Shown piece after piece: positions 1 through 12,317 of a DNA stretch of 64,000 bases. Every line of letters starts with the position of its first letter. Within the stretch, counting starts at the first letter, position 1. Source of the DNA: Marisa cornuarietis. Its lineage: Eukaryota; Mollusca; Gastropoda; Architaenioglossa; Ampullariidae. The notes beneath the pieces are model-generated. The model had not been told where the DNA came from. It saw only the letters and a program-made list of their open reading frames with translations, and made no database searches. The position numbers and the translations under genes are program-made. Location: contig SMMW01000606.1 of the NCBI GenBank assembly GCA_004794655.1, positions 1,137,501-1,201,500 of the forward strand, in the 5' to 3' direction.

Positions 1-1539
1 CCCCTAGCGGAGGTACATAAAGCTCCGATAGATATTCGCCGCATTCCTTTCTTTCATTCGATTTCCGCTCGTCTTCCTGTTTAAGTTTCTTGCCTTATAC
101 AACATCTTTATCAAGCTAAATGAAAAACTAAACCGACAAAAATAAGATTTAAAAAAAAACACGAAATGTTGACAACTCCATATTTATTGCTTCTTGTAAA
201 ATCTATCATGCTGTCGAAGCCTTGTAGGGTTATTGTGATGTTATTGCAGTGATATATCACACAGGAGCAGGTGAATGAGTCGAATGCACCGGAATGTACC
301 TATGAGGTTGGAGATTACGTCTCGTAAATATGATGACCATGAAGGTCAAGGAAAACATTTCTTAGACGCGCATACGCGTTTTAGTGGCGCGGAGGGCGGA
401 ATATGTTTAAAGTACTTTATGTACATACAGATGAAAGAACATACACCTTTCTAAGGTAGGCATCAAATGCACCTTAATGAACATTCATACACACAACACA
501 TACACAAACACGCATACACAACACAAAACTGAGAAGAAGAGAGGAAGGGAGAGTAAGGGGGATGAGGGTGGGAAAGTGACGAGGAGAAAGAAGAAAAAGA
601 TGGGATGAATGAAAGAGTGAGAGGACAGTAAATAATAAATAAGTAGTAGTAGAAGAAGAACTGTATAGCACTTTTTTTTGTTGGAGTAGGAACAATGGGT
701 AAGTGATCCCCAGTAGTTCAGAAAATACATGGGCCAGGGCGCAAGGTGACACAAAACACCGTCAGGAGTTCAGTCGACGTCGTTGAGGGTAAATGATCTA
801 ACCCTCAGAAGGTGTATCGAGGATGGACATGGGCCGGAGAGTAGGAAAAGGGAAGAACTTCCTCAAAGAAGAAAATTGAAAGTTTCAGTGGAGAACAACC
901 AAAATAAAGGTAGACAAGAGGACCAAGACGAAAAACAGGCTGCAGAAACCGTTAATGGACACAGTGGTGAATAAGTGGAAACAGCATGGCGCACGCATAC
1001 AACAATCCAGAAGAGTGGCAATGGCGCAGTGAAAAATTCACAAATAGGAGACACAGAAGTCAGCGTCGTTTTACGGACGAAGAGAGAGAGAGAGAGCACT
1101 TCCTGGTGCCATGCAAACTTTACCCTGAGAAAACAACAAGATTGTTCTGACACATTATTTTATGTTCACTTCATGCAAAGGTCGTAAGATGTGTGTTTGT
1201 AAGAGCAGGATTACTGACCCAGCTGTGAAGAAGTCGACCGTAAAGGACATTTTGTTAGGAAGACGTCCGCACAGCGCATATAACGCCAAATGATAAAATC
1301 AAAAATACCAACACTGGCCTCAACCTAATAACTAACAGATGCCTGAAAATCAACTATCCGAGTGTTGAAAGAAGGACGCTTGCATAATGGAGTACATAAA
1401 GTAAATAAAGACTAACTTAAGCAATACGTGTCGCGGTGAGCTGATCACATAATAATGTAAAGGCATGTGGCTATCTATCTATCGCTGCCTTTCCTTCCTA
1501 ATCCCTTTTTCATGGGCTTAGATATCCATTCAACAACTG
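1..1539. other. No gene recognised; intronic or intergenic sequence
   Basis: No homologous domain or exon with credible splice sites was seen on either strand. Positions about 530-660 are purine-rich (GGA/GAA), which creates long low-complexity minus-strand open frames. If the SNAG gene at 3082-3790 is real, this stretch lies downstream of its first coding exon and may be intron. Confidence 0.5.
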
Positions 1540-1645
1540 TATCAAGTATATGGGAATTACTCAGCGCCACACGGGTTTTGAACCGTCTAGTGTGCGCGTC
1601 TCCAGCCTATAACAACTACTAGGCTATCGTCTTTACCCGATCGAT
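1540..1645 (-). mobile_element. Possible tRNA-derived SINE head
   Basis: Read on the minus strand, TAGCCTAGTAGT matches the RNA polymerase III box A consensus at nearly every position. It is followed at tRNA-like spacing by GGTTCAAAACC, a nine-of-eleven match to box B. No tRNA cloverleaf is evident and no target-site duplication was found, so a SINE head or degraded tRNA pseudogene is more likely than a working tRNA. A short GATA run lies further downstream on the minus strand. Confidence 0.35.
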
Positions 1646-3081
1646 CGGAGACGATTCAAGACAGACTAGCGGAAAGAACAGGGGTGGACAATGCTGAAGG
1701 AAAACTGTATCGATGGCGACATAAAGTTGTACCACAGCAAAAAAAAAAAAAAAAAAAATCTTCCTGGGTAAGAATTAGCGATAGAGAGAAAGAAGAAGAG
1801 AAAGTACAGAAAAAAAATCTGCATTAACATTAACAAGAAACTTGGAACCGTCATTTTTTTTTTTTTTGACGTCTCACAAATTCAGCTATACGAAGAGTTG
1901 ACAAGAAAAGAGAAAATATTCGGATAACTTCTTCTTAGTTTTATCACTGTAGTTAATAATAGATATCATCCGTCAAAAGTTATACCCCGCGTACCTTAGT
2001 AGAGAATAATGCCGACTTCACGGGGGTAATCAAGACTCTAAGGTCAAAAGACCCGGACTGTTCGGATGTTCGTGTTTGGATGAACCTTCTTCTCGCGCGA
2101 CATCTGTTGCACTCAAAAACTCATTACCTTGGGTCCAAATCAAACGAATGAGACGTCCCATTCTGTACGCATCAAACAAGTGAAAAAGATGCCAGTCCTG
2201 ACCAGAACACATGACAATCAAAGCTGAACATTACTGCAGCCTAATGAAACTATTCTGATACTGTAGTAATATTGTTGTTCCCAGGATTGCAACGAAAAAC
2301 AAAAGCGAGATCCTAAGAGAAGTCACGAGGGACGACAATCCCTTTTGAACAGACGTCTTCGAATTCAGTTTCAAATAAACGGGTGACGAGCTCACAGCGG
2401 GACCAGGTTCATGTCTCGCTAGTAAGCTGACTAACAGTTTGTCATCAGCGCCAGATTCACCCATCTGCTACATCGGTATGTTGTACACAAACAATATCTC
2501 CCACCGCCACCACCACTACTACCACCAGCCTCCCCCTGTTTGCGTGTTCAGACGTGAAATTTTGCCTAGATGACGGAAGATACCGAAATAAACTGCATAT
2601 TTTTCCCTTCTCGTTTTTCAGGGTGAAACATTATCAGAAGATAGGCTTTTTGAGCGGTAGGGGTAGGGAATGTTACTGCATTTTACTACGAAAGACGAAA
2701 GTACATCTGCACTTAAAAAAGTTACATTTTAAAATACTCTTGAGACATCTCTAGTGTCATTTGCTTAGAAATATGTCGAGTACTGGACACGAAATTTTCA
2801 CGTAGTTTCTAAAGACCGCAAACAAAATATTTCAACTCGTCGAAAAAGTTTCAATCCTTAGGGATTAAGCGCTGTAACTGGTGTATGGAACGAAGAAGAA
2901 GGAACTAGTTCTTTCGAAATACAAAAACACGAAACATTTGGAATTTCTGTGCACTTCTCTTATGTTGAACAATACAGTAAAAAAAAAAAATTATACCATG
3001 GTTTGTTATGTTAACTTTGTTTACATTTCACGCGAACATTCTTGCACGCAATAGAATAAAAACGAAGACGCAGAAACTCAC
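1646..3081. other. No gene recognised; probable first intron of the SNAG gene
   Basis: The stretch contains A-rich and T-rich runs (1739-1758, 1855-1867). No C2H2 zinc-finger pattern was found in any minus-strand frame. The minus-strand open frame at 2231-2464 has no family resemblance that I recognise and no good acceptor before it. The region starts with the donor dinucleotide of the adjacent exon at 3081-3080. Confidence 0.45.
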
Positions 3082-3790
3082 CTGCACGGCTGATCAGCGG
3101 GCTCACACAGGTGTTCGGGTAGCTGTCCCATCGCAGACTCGGCGAGCCGGCACCGCAACCAGGAATGAGCGGCGCAGTGACGTCATACTGGCAGCCGAGG
3201 GCTGCTGCAGCGTCCAGGATGCCGCGGGTTGTTGGCCCATTCTCTGCCTCTCGAGGACTCGAAGGCGTGCTTTGTCTTTCCTCATCTGGTTTTCCTTTCA
3301 CGAGGGGTCCTGAGACCTGTCTTACGGATGGCGAAAAGCAAACAGCGGATGGGTTCTGCTCGCTCCGATGTCCACATCCTGTGGGTTCTGAGCCTCCAGC
3401 ACAACTGCCCTGTGTCCCGGAAGCAGATTCGAGATCCTTGGGAACCGCGTCATCATTATATTCTCGTGTAAGTAAGACCTTGCACATCCCGTGAACTGGC
3501 CGCATCTCAGTGTCAGTGATCTGTTCTTTACGTTGGTCATTCTTTTCCGATGTCCTTGGTAAGCAGTGTGCAGTTCTTTCATCGCCTGCAAAACAAACCG
3601 TCAGATGACGGTGCTCCTCATAAGATCGCTGCTCCCACCCATTGCTGTCCACCTCATCAACTAGCGGGGTCTGGCAGTTGTTGTTATCGTCTCTTCGAAA
3701 TGTTTTAGAGCCTACTGGATTGTCTTTATCGCTGTCCTGTTTGAGCTTTCTCTTCTGGCTGTTTCGCCGGACCAGCAGACTTCTAGGCAT
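3082..3790 (-). CDS. First coding exon of a SNAG-domain transcription repressor (partial gene)
   Basis: The exon encodes 236 complete codons plus one base. The ATG at 3790-3788 is the first ATG in a long open frame and has A at -3. It gives MPRSLLVRR followed by a basic QKRKLKQ stretch, which is the N-terminal SNAG motif (consensus MPR-S/A-FLV-K/R) of Snail, Scratch, Gfi, Insm and Ovo proteins. In that group the motif recruits LSD1/CoREST-type corepressors, so a nuclear repressor is expected. The rest is disordered, rich in S, P, E and D. The exon ends at a strong donor (GCAG then GTGAGT) in phase 1. C2H2 fingers normally follow in these families, but none is visible down to position 1. Residue 5 is L instead of the usual F. 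The subfamily cannot be assigned. A pyrimidine-rich acceptor-like site near 3587 leaves open a small optional intron inside the frame. Confidence 0.55.
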
Positions 3791-6700
3791 TTTTCTGTTC
3801 CCGAATGCCAGGAAAAAAAATTCTGCCAATGACAGAGCCTTTAAAACGCAAATTGTTGCTTCATCATGTTTACACGAGCGTCTGCTTCAGTATTGAACGT
3901 AACTAGTTCAGAAGGGGACTAAATATCTGTAAAAAGTTCCTTCGTCTTTGCGCTGTCGTTATCTTTTCGATAAAAAGAAAGACACGTTTCTCTACAGGTA
4001 AAGGAGTAGCAGGTGAGTACAGGTAAGTGTTACAAACTGTTCACAGTTTACGACCATTGAAGGAAGAGACTATCAGTCAATGCACTCTCTCCTGCAACTT
4101 ACAAGACACTCGACTCTTCGCGTGCATTTTGTTGTGAAGTCACGCATGATGGAGAAAGTATCAACCGCTTACAACGGATCTAGAGTCATGCACACCCGAG
4201 ATTCGGCGGCTAGGTGAGCAAGCAATGCTTTGCGGTTAGGCTGGTCACCCGTTAAACGCTTTTCCTCCGCGCTGAGTATGTATGGTTGGGAAAATGCGGG
4301 TGACAGACATCGGTACCCGGTAAACCCGCCCACCCAGCCCACTGATGGCAACTGTAAGCACCCGACATTAAAGGAGGCAAGCGCGGAGCTTTGCATCTAT
4401 CTACCCCACGTTCCCACCCAAGCACCGTTACTTCCATTCACAAAGTTCGCAGCTCTGCCTCGAGCTGGCCTCTTTCTTTGCGCCTACCCTGTGCGCTACT
4501 ATTTCACTGCAAGCAAAGGGGTGGTGCTATGGGGTGGATGAGGTGGATGGGGGGGGGGGCTAAATGCGAAGCCACAACAAAACAGTGTACATAAACTGTT
4601 AAAAAAAACAACTGTAAAATTTTGCAGCTGTGCTCATGTGGAAGATATTACTTTTTTCTTATAGTTTTCAACTGGCAGGAGTGAACTGTAAAAGCGTTTA
4701 AGTGTGTAGGCTAATTTAAAGGTCGTGGCACTGCTCATTGAAACTGTTAAAAGTAATATGAACATCTGGGTTTAAATTGTACCTGTCCTCTAAGTGAATG
4801 TAATAGTAACTTTATATTCGCTTTTTTTTACTCCTGTTTCTAATAAATAAGACTCAATGAAAGAAGACCGCTTTGTCTCGTATCTGGTGTGAATGTGTGA
4901 GTGTATGCTTACACGAGTGCATGGATGTAGTGTAGTCTTGTTATTCCGGCCCTTTTTTCCTTGCTTTCTTTGCTCGTTTTATCATGCGTCCAGTCTATCT
5001 CCATTCATAAATTCATTGACGGCTTTATGGCTTTAGTTTTGATCCTGCATTATTTTAAATAATTATGCGAGGTTGTCTTTGTTATTTTCTTAGACACGAT
5101 ACAGGTAAGACACATTTGATTAGTTTTATTTCTTTTCAGCAAATTTGTGTCACAACACACCTCATCAAACACTTGGCGTACTGCAGAAGAAAGTCGAATA
5201 GAGACTAAATGTCTGCCTTTGAGGGAAGAAATGCCCACTTAAGCAACACAAGTCTCTCTCTATAACGCAGCAGGTGTACGACTGTAGCGTCTCTCGCTTG
5301 AGGCTGCAGCGCGACATTTCAGAGCCACACGGGACACCTGCTGCGCGCCGCTGGTGTAGGTGAAACGCGTCGACGGATGTGCAGCGTCGCTTTGTGAAAA
5401 CAGGTCGCCGCAGGGCAAAATAAAAACAAAACAAAACAAATCCACGTCGTAAAAATGATCTTCACAACATGGGAACGTTACTAATCGTGGAAAAATGTTA
5501 AAGAAGATGAATGGAAGCAGCAAGAGTATCTACTGAATAAAGAAAATACACGATGTTCAGAATATACACACCTGCTGTAGTGACGCGAGCTAAAATAAAA
5601 ATTACACACCGTTAGCGTTCAGCTGCATTGCCTAGCCCCTTGTCTGACTGCTAAGCTTGCGCCATTATTCCACAGAGTCCACAAGAAAGGAGAATGACTG
5701 ACGATCCAAATCCAATCATTCCTCCCCATTGTTATCTAAGCGATGATAGAAGAGAAAAGCAACCCCACCAACGCTCAGCATAACGCAGCAGTGTGATGAG
5801 AATAAAACTGAAAGAGCGTTCAAGGTGTGGTTTTAATTCATGCATGCGCTGCTTTCACAACCGCAGACGAAACAACTAGGGCAACAGTAAGTAAAAGTTG
5901 CTATCGAAGTCAGAGAAGCACCTTCACGGCACTACCAGGCAAGAAAGGGGGAAGGTTGAGGGGGGTGGCGTATTATTCAGTTTACCGGTGCGACATTGGT
6001 CTTATGACTAGCACGCGCCCCTCTGGCGTGTTGAACTCTTCTTGTCCAGGTAACGGGACGCAGATACCGCTACTTTTCTTTCTCTACCGGACTATTTTCT
6101 TTTTGGGATCACTGCGCAACCCTAGACGAGCCTAGCTAGTTCTCCCTTTTCACCACCGCTCTGTCGGCGCGCGAACCTTGGCCTCCGCCAGTGACGGTGC
6201 GCCGAACCCACGACAGACGCCACTACCTCCGCGGGATGGTTTCTCCCTGGCGACACCTTTTTTTTGGCGCAACACAGCTTATCCAGGTACTGAAAGCGTG
6301 TCATCAAACATCTGAAAAAAGTGCAGAAACACTGGAGAAGCGGATAGTCTATTGGTCAAAGCACTGGCCCAAACCCAAAGGCGTGCTTGTTCGAGATTCA
6401 TGTGGTGCAACGTTTTCCTTAGTTCACGCAGATTTTAGGAATAGCTCCCTGATTTCATAGAGGGTTGGGGATGATAAGCCAATGAGAAGGAGAGATGAGC
6501 AGCGCTCTCATTCCTTCCCTCCGCCAAAAAACACAAAATACTGCATCTAGAAAAATGAGGCTTTTCATACCTCATCCCCCACATACCTGAAAGAAAAAAT
6601 GATTAGAAGACGACCTATACATTTGCCTTTATCTCTCATTTTTGTGTTTGTGCGCACGCACGCAAATCCAAAAGCAACAGCAGCAAAAAGCCAACACACT

Positions 6701-6899
6701 GAAAAGAAAGCAATTAAGACACCTAAAGAAGGAACTCTTTAACCTCACCAAAGAAATAACAACACAGCACAAAGGCATGAAAAATGTCACTTCTAAATGT
6801 CTGCCTGATTGAATGAAAACAGAACACATTAAGAAAAACCTACAGCCTTATACTGGTTACAGCCAGGTAGCTGCTTCGTGTACATCATACCCGTCCTAA

Positions 6900-6900
<1 letters not shown>
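3791..6900. other. No gene recognised; 5' flank of the SNAG exon and intergenic sequence
   Basis: The first several hundred bases would contain the 5' UTR and promoter of the minus-strand SNAG gene, and they are more GC-rich than the surroundings (for example 4190-4560). No TATA box or convincing upstream exon could be singled out. The open frames here have no recognisable domains. Confidence 0.45.

Positions 6901-6963
<63 letters not shown>
6901..6963. repeat. (AC)n microsatellite
   Basis: This is an uninterrupted AC dinucleotide run of about 31 units. It creates His/Thr and Cys/Val homopolymer-like open frames on the two strands that should not be taken as genes. Confidence 0.97.
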
Positions 6964-6966
<3 letters not shown>

Positions 6967-8864
6967 CTTCGAAACAGACCCACATACCACTTTCTCAATA
7001 GGCGAGAGAAAACAATCCACACTCGAGAGCATAAATACAATCACGAACCGTGTACTGCAGACAGACAAGGACAGCAAACGCACGTACATTGCAATATTTC
7101 TAGACACAAGCATAGCATTCATACTACCAGAAATAACAGTGATCTAAACACTAAACCTATGCATAACATTGAAAATTTACAAGTATATACGATCATACGA
7201 TCCTTCATATCCAACACAAATTTTAATGTAACAGCATTAAAATCATAAAATTCATCACAAGAAAAAGTGCAGTATCAACACCAAAACAAAAATACCCAGA
7301 CGTTTTTGCACTCTTGCATGCAAGCCATAAAACGGAAAACTCCAAGATGCTCTATACAGTACCAATGAGTCTTGCACGTAGTCATCTCCAACCAAATAAT
7401 AACTTGCTATATACTTCTCTCTGAAAATCAAATATCACTCAACCATCAAAGCAACTATAACCCATTCACGCTAAGCAATGTCCCATTAGCACACAGTTTG
7501 CTCTTATACACACAGGCACGTGTGAATGCATGAACGCAGGAGCGCGCGAGACAGATTTTTTTGTTTTAACATTTATTCACAGATACATAACGCATGTAAT
7601 ACAGTATTTTACAATATGGAAACAAACACAATTATGCACATAAGGTAGCATTCGTTTAAGAGTACATCCATCCACCAAGCGAACCATCCAACAAACAATG
7701 TATAATCTTGCACACCAAAACATGCATGCACCAGTTTGTGTTCTTTTTTACATCTCTCACGCGAGACAGATTCATTTCCCTCAACTGTAGAAGTTACAAA
7801 TCTCAAACTCATGCAGACCTATACACTTTCTAGTTTCCAACTACCCCACACCACACCTTCAGTCTAGACTCTAGACAAACCACATCTCACATGTGACAAA
7901 TAATCGTCTTTTTCTCGATGAAAGCAGCCTACTCAAACACATGTAAAGACAACCACCAGCACACCTTAACTCATCGCCTTTCCCCTCCCTCCTCCTACAC
8001 ACACAAATCACAATGAAAGCTTCCACCCACTCCCCTGTCCCATCTGGGTCGTCTTTCCTCCTCTACCTCACCTCTCCTCTTCCCGCCTTTCCATTGGCGC
8101 AACGGCGCAGCCCCTCCTTACTCTGCATGTGACCCCAGACGACACTTTGTTCACCCGACAGCGTTCACCCAACACACTCACCGACAGGTCTCCGGACATT
8201 TAGCCTGAGAACCGTTAGTGGAAAAAGCTCTCCTGCAGGGGAGGAGGAGGAATACACTAGATATATCACGGAAGCGGGAAAGGAAGATGGTGGTTAGTGG
8301 GGGGGGGGGGGTGGTCTCTACAAGAATAACCAGACAGGGGGCAATGTCTCCTTCAAACAGAAGTAAGGAAGATAGGAGCAATTGCCTCCCCGCCCGTCTG
8401 CACCCTTGTTAATGCAAGTCCTGATTACATAAAACAGAAGATATAAAAGGAAAAATAGATACAAGGGATGAGGTGAAGAAAGAATCGAACCATTGTCTCT
8501 AGTGAATTATTACTGCAGCAAGGTCATTCGTTAATTTTAATCATTTTCCTAAAGCAGCACAATATGCGTGCAAACTAGTAGCTGACTTTCTTTCTCTTGT
8601 TCTCTCCTGTCATCTGTAACGCTACTTGTGTCTGGAAAGGCCAGCTTGTTCGCGGATTCCCTAGCCCTATTACATGGTAACTGTAAAAGATTGACAGAGC
8701 TCCGTAGCCTCCCGGCCAAAGGATCAGCAAACGTAAGTGGTTCGCCGTGTCTTGGGCACGGCACGTGGAAACAGTCGTCTCGTCTTGCCGCCTTTTCGTT
8801 CCCTAATATAATCCCATTTAAGTCAAGCAGCTGCTGGGTGGGAGTTTTCCAGCCCCACCCGGGC
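6964..8864. other. No gene recognised
   Basis: The sequence is A/C-rich on the plus strand from 6964 to 8200, with pyrimidine-rich patches near 7980-8100. A box-B-like GGTTCGATTC on the minus strand near 8485 has no convincing box A partner. Confidence 0.45.
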
Positions 8865-8896
8865 CCAGAGAGCAAAGATATATCTATGCTCTCTGG
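8865..8896. repeat. 32-bp near-perfect palindrome
   Basis: The arms CCAGAGAGCA and TGCTCTCTGG are perfect 10-bp complements. They surround AAGATATATCTA, itself nearly self-complementary, so 30 of 32 bases pair. It could be a dimeric protein binding site or the heart of an old foldback repeat. Nothing in the flanks decides between these. Confidence 0.85.
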
Positions 8897-10208
8897 CGGG
8901 CCTTCAACAAGCGACTTGCTTGCCATAACGAGACCCGAAGAGCAAAACGGAAGCCAGTTACTCAAGTCTGACCTTTGTCCAGTCAGTCTTTGTTCCTGGG
9001 ACCCAGCGACATGCATGCCAGACAAGCCGTGGGTAATCTTAGCCAAGGATGCAACAACTCATCCTGTTCTTTCTTTGTACGTACCTTAGTTCTTTCCATC
9101 TCTCTCTCTCTCTCTCCATTGTTATTATTATTTACTCTTTTTGATATTTTTATTTAGATTATTGTTATACAGGTCTTTTTCTCCGTCTGATTTGCACTTT
9201 AGCATTAATTATTTCCTATTTCCTATTTATTTTATTTATGTACATTGCCTTTTTGTGCCTCATTATTTAGCATGCTTATGATAACTCATTGTGGCTGTTT
9301 GTGTAGGGTCTTTCATGCAAGAACAGCTTTGGAGCAGCGTGTCGGAAGTTTGGGGTGGGGGATGCGGTTCTTTACGAGCGTCAGATGATCAGGTCATGCT
9401 TCTAGTCACAGCTCTTGATTATACACAGAGATATGTCAGCACGCAAGCATGCAGGTTTACAAGCTGACATATCCATGTATGCTGGGAGAGGTACACGTAG
9501 ACACAAAGGAACGTGTGTGCACGCGCACGCACGCACACACACACGCGCGCGGATGCAGGCACGTGCACATGCACAGGTACACACGCACGCACCCAGGCAC
9601 AAAGAATCGACTTGTCTGTCGCTTGTTTCCGAAACAACCAATCGCTACGCGAGGGAAGGACGCAAGTTTCCAGGCTAGAAATTCAACAAAGCCCGAATTA
9701 TGCACTTCACCGGAATAGACACCCCTTTATCTACCCTGTAAAGGCATCCCGGGGCACGTAATTACTGCTGCTGACATAGTAGCTCTTGTCCCACCCCACC
9801 CGAACCACCATGTTTTTCTACCTACTTTCCCACCCTTCGGCGTGTCCTGCTCTCCCCACCCCTCCCCAGCCCTCCCTGCATTTTGCCACCTTCACAAGTA
9901 CCCCCTACTTCAACTCTCCCTCTCCTCTTCGCTACTGCCTCCAGTTTTATTACCACTGCTTTCAAAAGTGTCTTTTGTTTTCCTTGAAACCATTAAAAAA
10001 AGAACTATGAGAAGAGCGAATGTACATTGAGATTGCTAATGGTTGGTGCGCTGAAAACATTGAGAAGGCAGACTGCAGTCACCGAAGTCCTCTGGCAAAC
10101 AGAATGGCGCCAACATCTTAAAACGGTAGCTGAAATCTTGACGAAGTATCGGGGCGTTGTATCCCAGCAAGTCGTCTGTGACTGTCTTCTAGAGACGGCC
10201 GATACAAT
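8897..10208. other. No gene recognised; low-complexity CA/CG and CT tracts
   Basis: Positions about 9513-9600 are an imperfect CA/CG-rich tract on the plus strand. Positions 9095-9240 are T-rich, and 9790-9960 is rich in CCT/CTC. Overlapping open frames around 8549-9089 on both strands match nothing that I recognise. Confidence 0.5.
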
Positions 10209-10520
10209 TATACTTCAACACCTTCTAGACATGAAAGAGATCACTTTAATTCATTACCTTCCACTCTTGGTCAGTACATGCGTACGGTACTTCATTTCCC
10301 TCTAAATACGATCAACACAAGATATTGTTTACTTCATTACATGGCCAATACAACGTGGTGTACTTCGTTATAATAATATCAACACAGCCATTGCTGTTTC
10401 ATTACCTTCAACATGGTCAATACAAGCGTGATGCACTTCATTCCAACAGTATCATTAAGGCTAGTTCTACTTCATTACCTTCTAAACATGGTTAATGCAA
10501 GAGATTCTACTTCATTGCTC
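10209..10520 (+). repeat. Degenerate minisatellite, unit about 31-42 bp
   Basis: The word TTCATT (or a one-base variant) recurs at about 10250, 10291, 10333, 10364, 10398, 10437, 10471 and 10511. The intervening words include ACCTTC, ACATGGTCAATACAA and GATTCTAC. The varying spacing and divergence indicate an old tandem array of eight or nine units. Confidence 0.75.
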
Positions 10521-12317
10521 GAAGGTGTGAGAGTGTACTGGTGTGTTGGATGGTGGGGTGGAGGGAAGGAACTGTGTTTAATGCCGAGTAGAACGGGGGT
10601 AAAGGGGGATTGTGCATCTGAGACTGAGGCTGTTTGTTGTGTGTGAGCTGCGGAAACAAGTTTCAAGGAAGGCTGCAAGAATGCTCAGTCTAGTTTCTGT
10701 TTCATGTCAAGCATGGTAATGTTATTTACACATATAGAGACCGGTGGCAGGTACTTGGACAGATAAACAAATTGATAAGAGCCGACACCTAAGGGCAATA
10801 AAGGTGTTTTGCGAAGTGCAACCCCCCCCCTCCTGATCAACGGTATATTTGTAAACACTGTAAGTATACAATTCCTTTGGTAAAAAGAACCGTTTTTCTC
10901 AGTCATGAGCATGTCATGTCAATCAAAAATATCTCACGTCAGTGATGATAGGAGCAGACAGATTATACCCCACCCCAAAAATGCTGTCAGTCCTAGTAGG
11001 AGTACAGTCTGTGGGGTACAGTTTAAAACTGTGTTAGTCTCAAGATTATTTTGGAACGTGGCATCAAGAAGCAGATCGCGTAAAGGTTCGAGTACCGTCG
11101 CTTAAGTCGGAAGAGGGTTCTCTGGATGGTTCGATGACCGTGTAGCGCAGCATCGTTGGGGATGGGGGGGGGTGAGCAGCGAGCGAGAGGAGATGGGTAA
11201 ACAAAAAAGCTGGGCCTGAGAAAAGTGTGGGGTCTAACACCGCACTTTCCAACCAAAGGAAGGTTACGGGATCATTTTTATCTGTACAGAGGAAGTACCG
11301 GTCCGCTCATCCTCCACCACCAACTTTAAAGATGTTGAACCCTGTATGTGCAGTGAATGCCGGTAGTTTCACTAACTTGGGAGGGTTGGGAAAGGTAAGA
11401 CGGCGAGAGAGCCGCATAAAGCTTACATTGTAGAGTGACTTCTGGGCAGGTAGGAGAGCTGAATTTTCTATTTCGCTGCCGGGTTGTTGGTAGTTCATAG
11501 TTGGCGTTTCTCTCGAAACTGCGTGGATTAGGTCAGCCTTTGCTCGTGACGATGGCTCCATATGAACCACTGAGCTATTTTGTTAACAGCTCTCGGGGTG
11601 GTAACATAAAAAAGAAGACTGCAAAGCTAACCGCTCATTTGTTCACACGGAAAGGGCGACAACGTTTTACAGACAGGGCAATCACCTGAGAAAAGTTCCC
11701 ACCCACCCCCACCCTCAACAAATAAAAATGTGTGCAAATGTACACGATAGAATAGTCATTGTTGATATCCCTTCGCCTAACGGGCTTGAGGCTGACTTTT
11801 CTGGGGTTGCCCGTTGATTTACGTCGTTTTCTCTTTCTTTTTTTCTTTTTTTGTCTCCTGTGTGCTGCTGATCTGTACTTTTTGTTGAGCCGTCTGCCAC
11901 TGTTGTAGACAGTGTTTCTGTGTCTGTGCCCTGTTGTTCTCTTCTTCATCGTCTCAAACGCTATATCTGTGCCATCTTGACACCGTTTTTTTTCCCGTTT
12001 GCTGGATTAATTCTCTCCCCTTCCCTTTAGCTTTCTGCTCAACAGACCATTTTCCTTGTTACATTCTCCCCTCCCCCACTGTTTTAGATTGTGGATCTAC
12101 GTGAGTCAGTAAGCGCAGACGTGACCCTCTGATATCTTTGTCTACAATCTTGCCTCCTGCTCCACTGTCATTGTGTAACCCCCGTAACGGTCATCCGTGT
12201 GTGCGCTGAATGATGCACAACTGTGTTCCTCACGTCTTAACCTATTTTTTTTGGACTGTTTCGTCATCATTAACACTTCATCAGTTTCAGAACTGACGAC
12301 CATGTGCCCCTTGGTTC
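10521..12317. other. No gene recognised
   Basis: No domain, repeat family or RNA gene was recognised. A G run at 11164-11171 and T-rich tracts at 11820-11860 and 11980-12060 are simple sequence. Confidence 0.45.

Noticed and set aside
2231..2464. Candidate second exon of the SNAG gene
   Set aside because: No C2H2 pattern and no pyrimidine-rich acceptor in front of it.
3008..3494. Plus-strand frames across the SNAG exon
   Set aside because: They are shadows of the minus-strand exon, which has the SNAG motif and splice donor.
6829..7147. Cys/Val and His/Thr repeat proteins
   Set aside because: They are produced by the CA microsatellite.
8470..8530. tRNA gene suggested by GGTTCGATTC on the minus strand
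   Set aside because: No box A at the right spacing and no cloverleaf-compatible arms.
8549..9089. Two overlapping long open frames on opposite strands (165 and 153 codons)
   Set aside because: No domain, signal peptide or conserved pattern. Mutual open frames are common in GC-balanced sequence.
11060..11100. tRNA or SINE suggested by GGTTCGAGTACC
   Set aside because: Upstream sequence does not match box A and no acceptor stem is visible.
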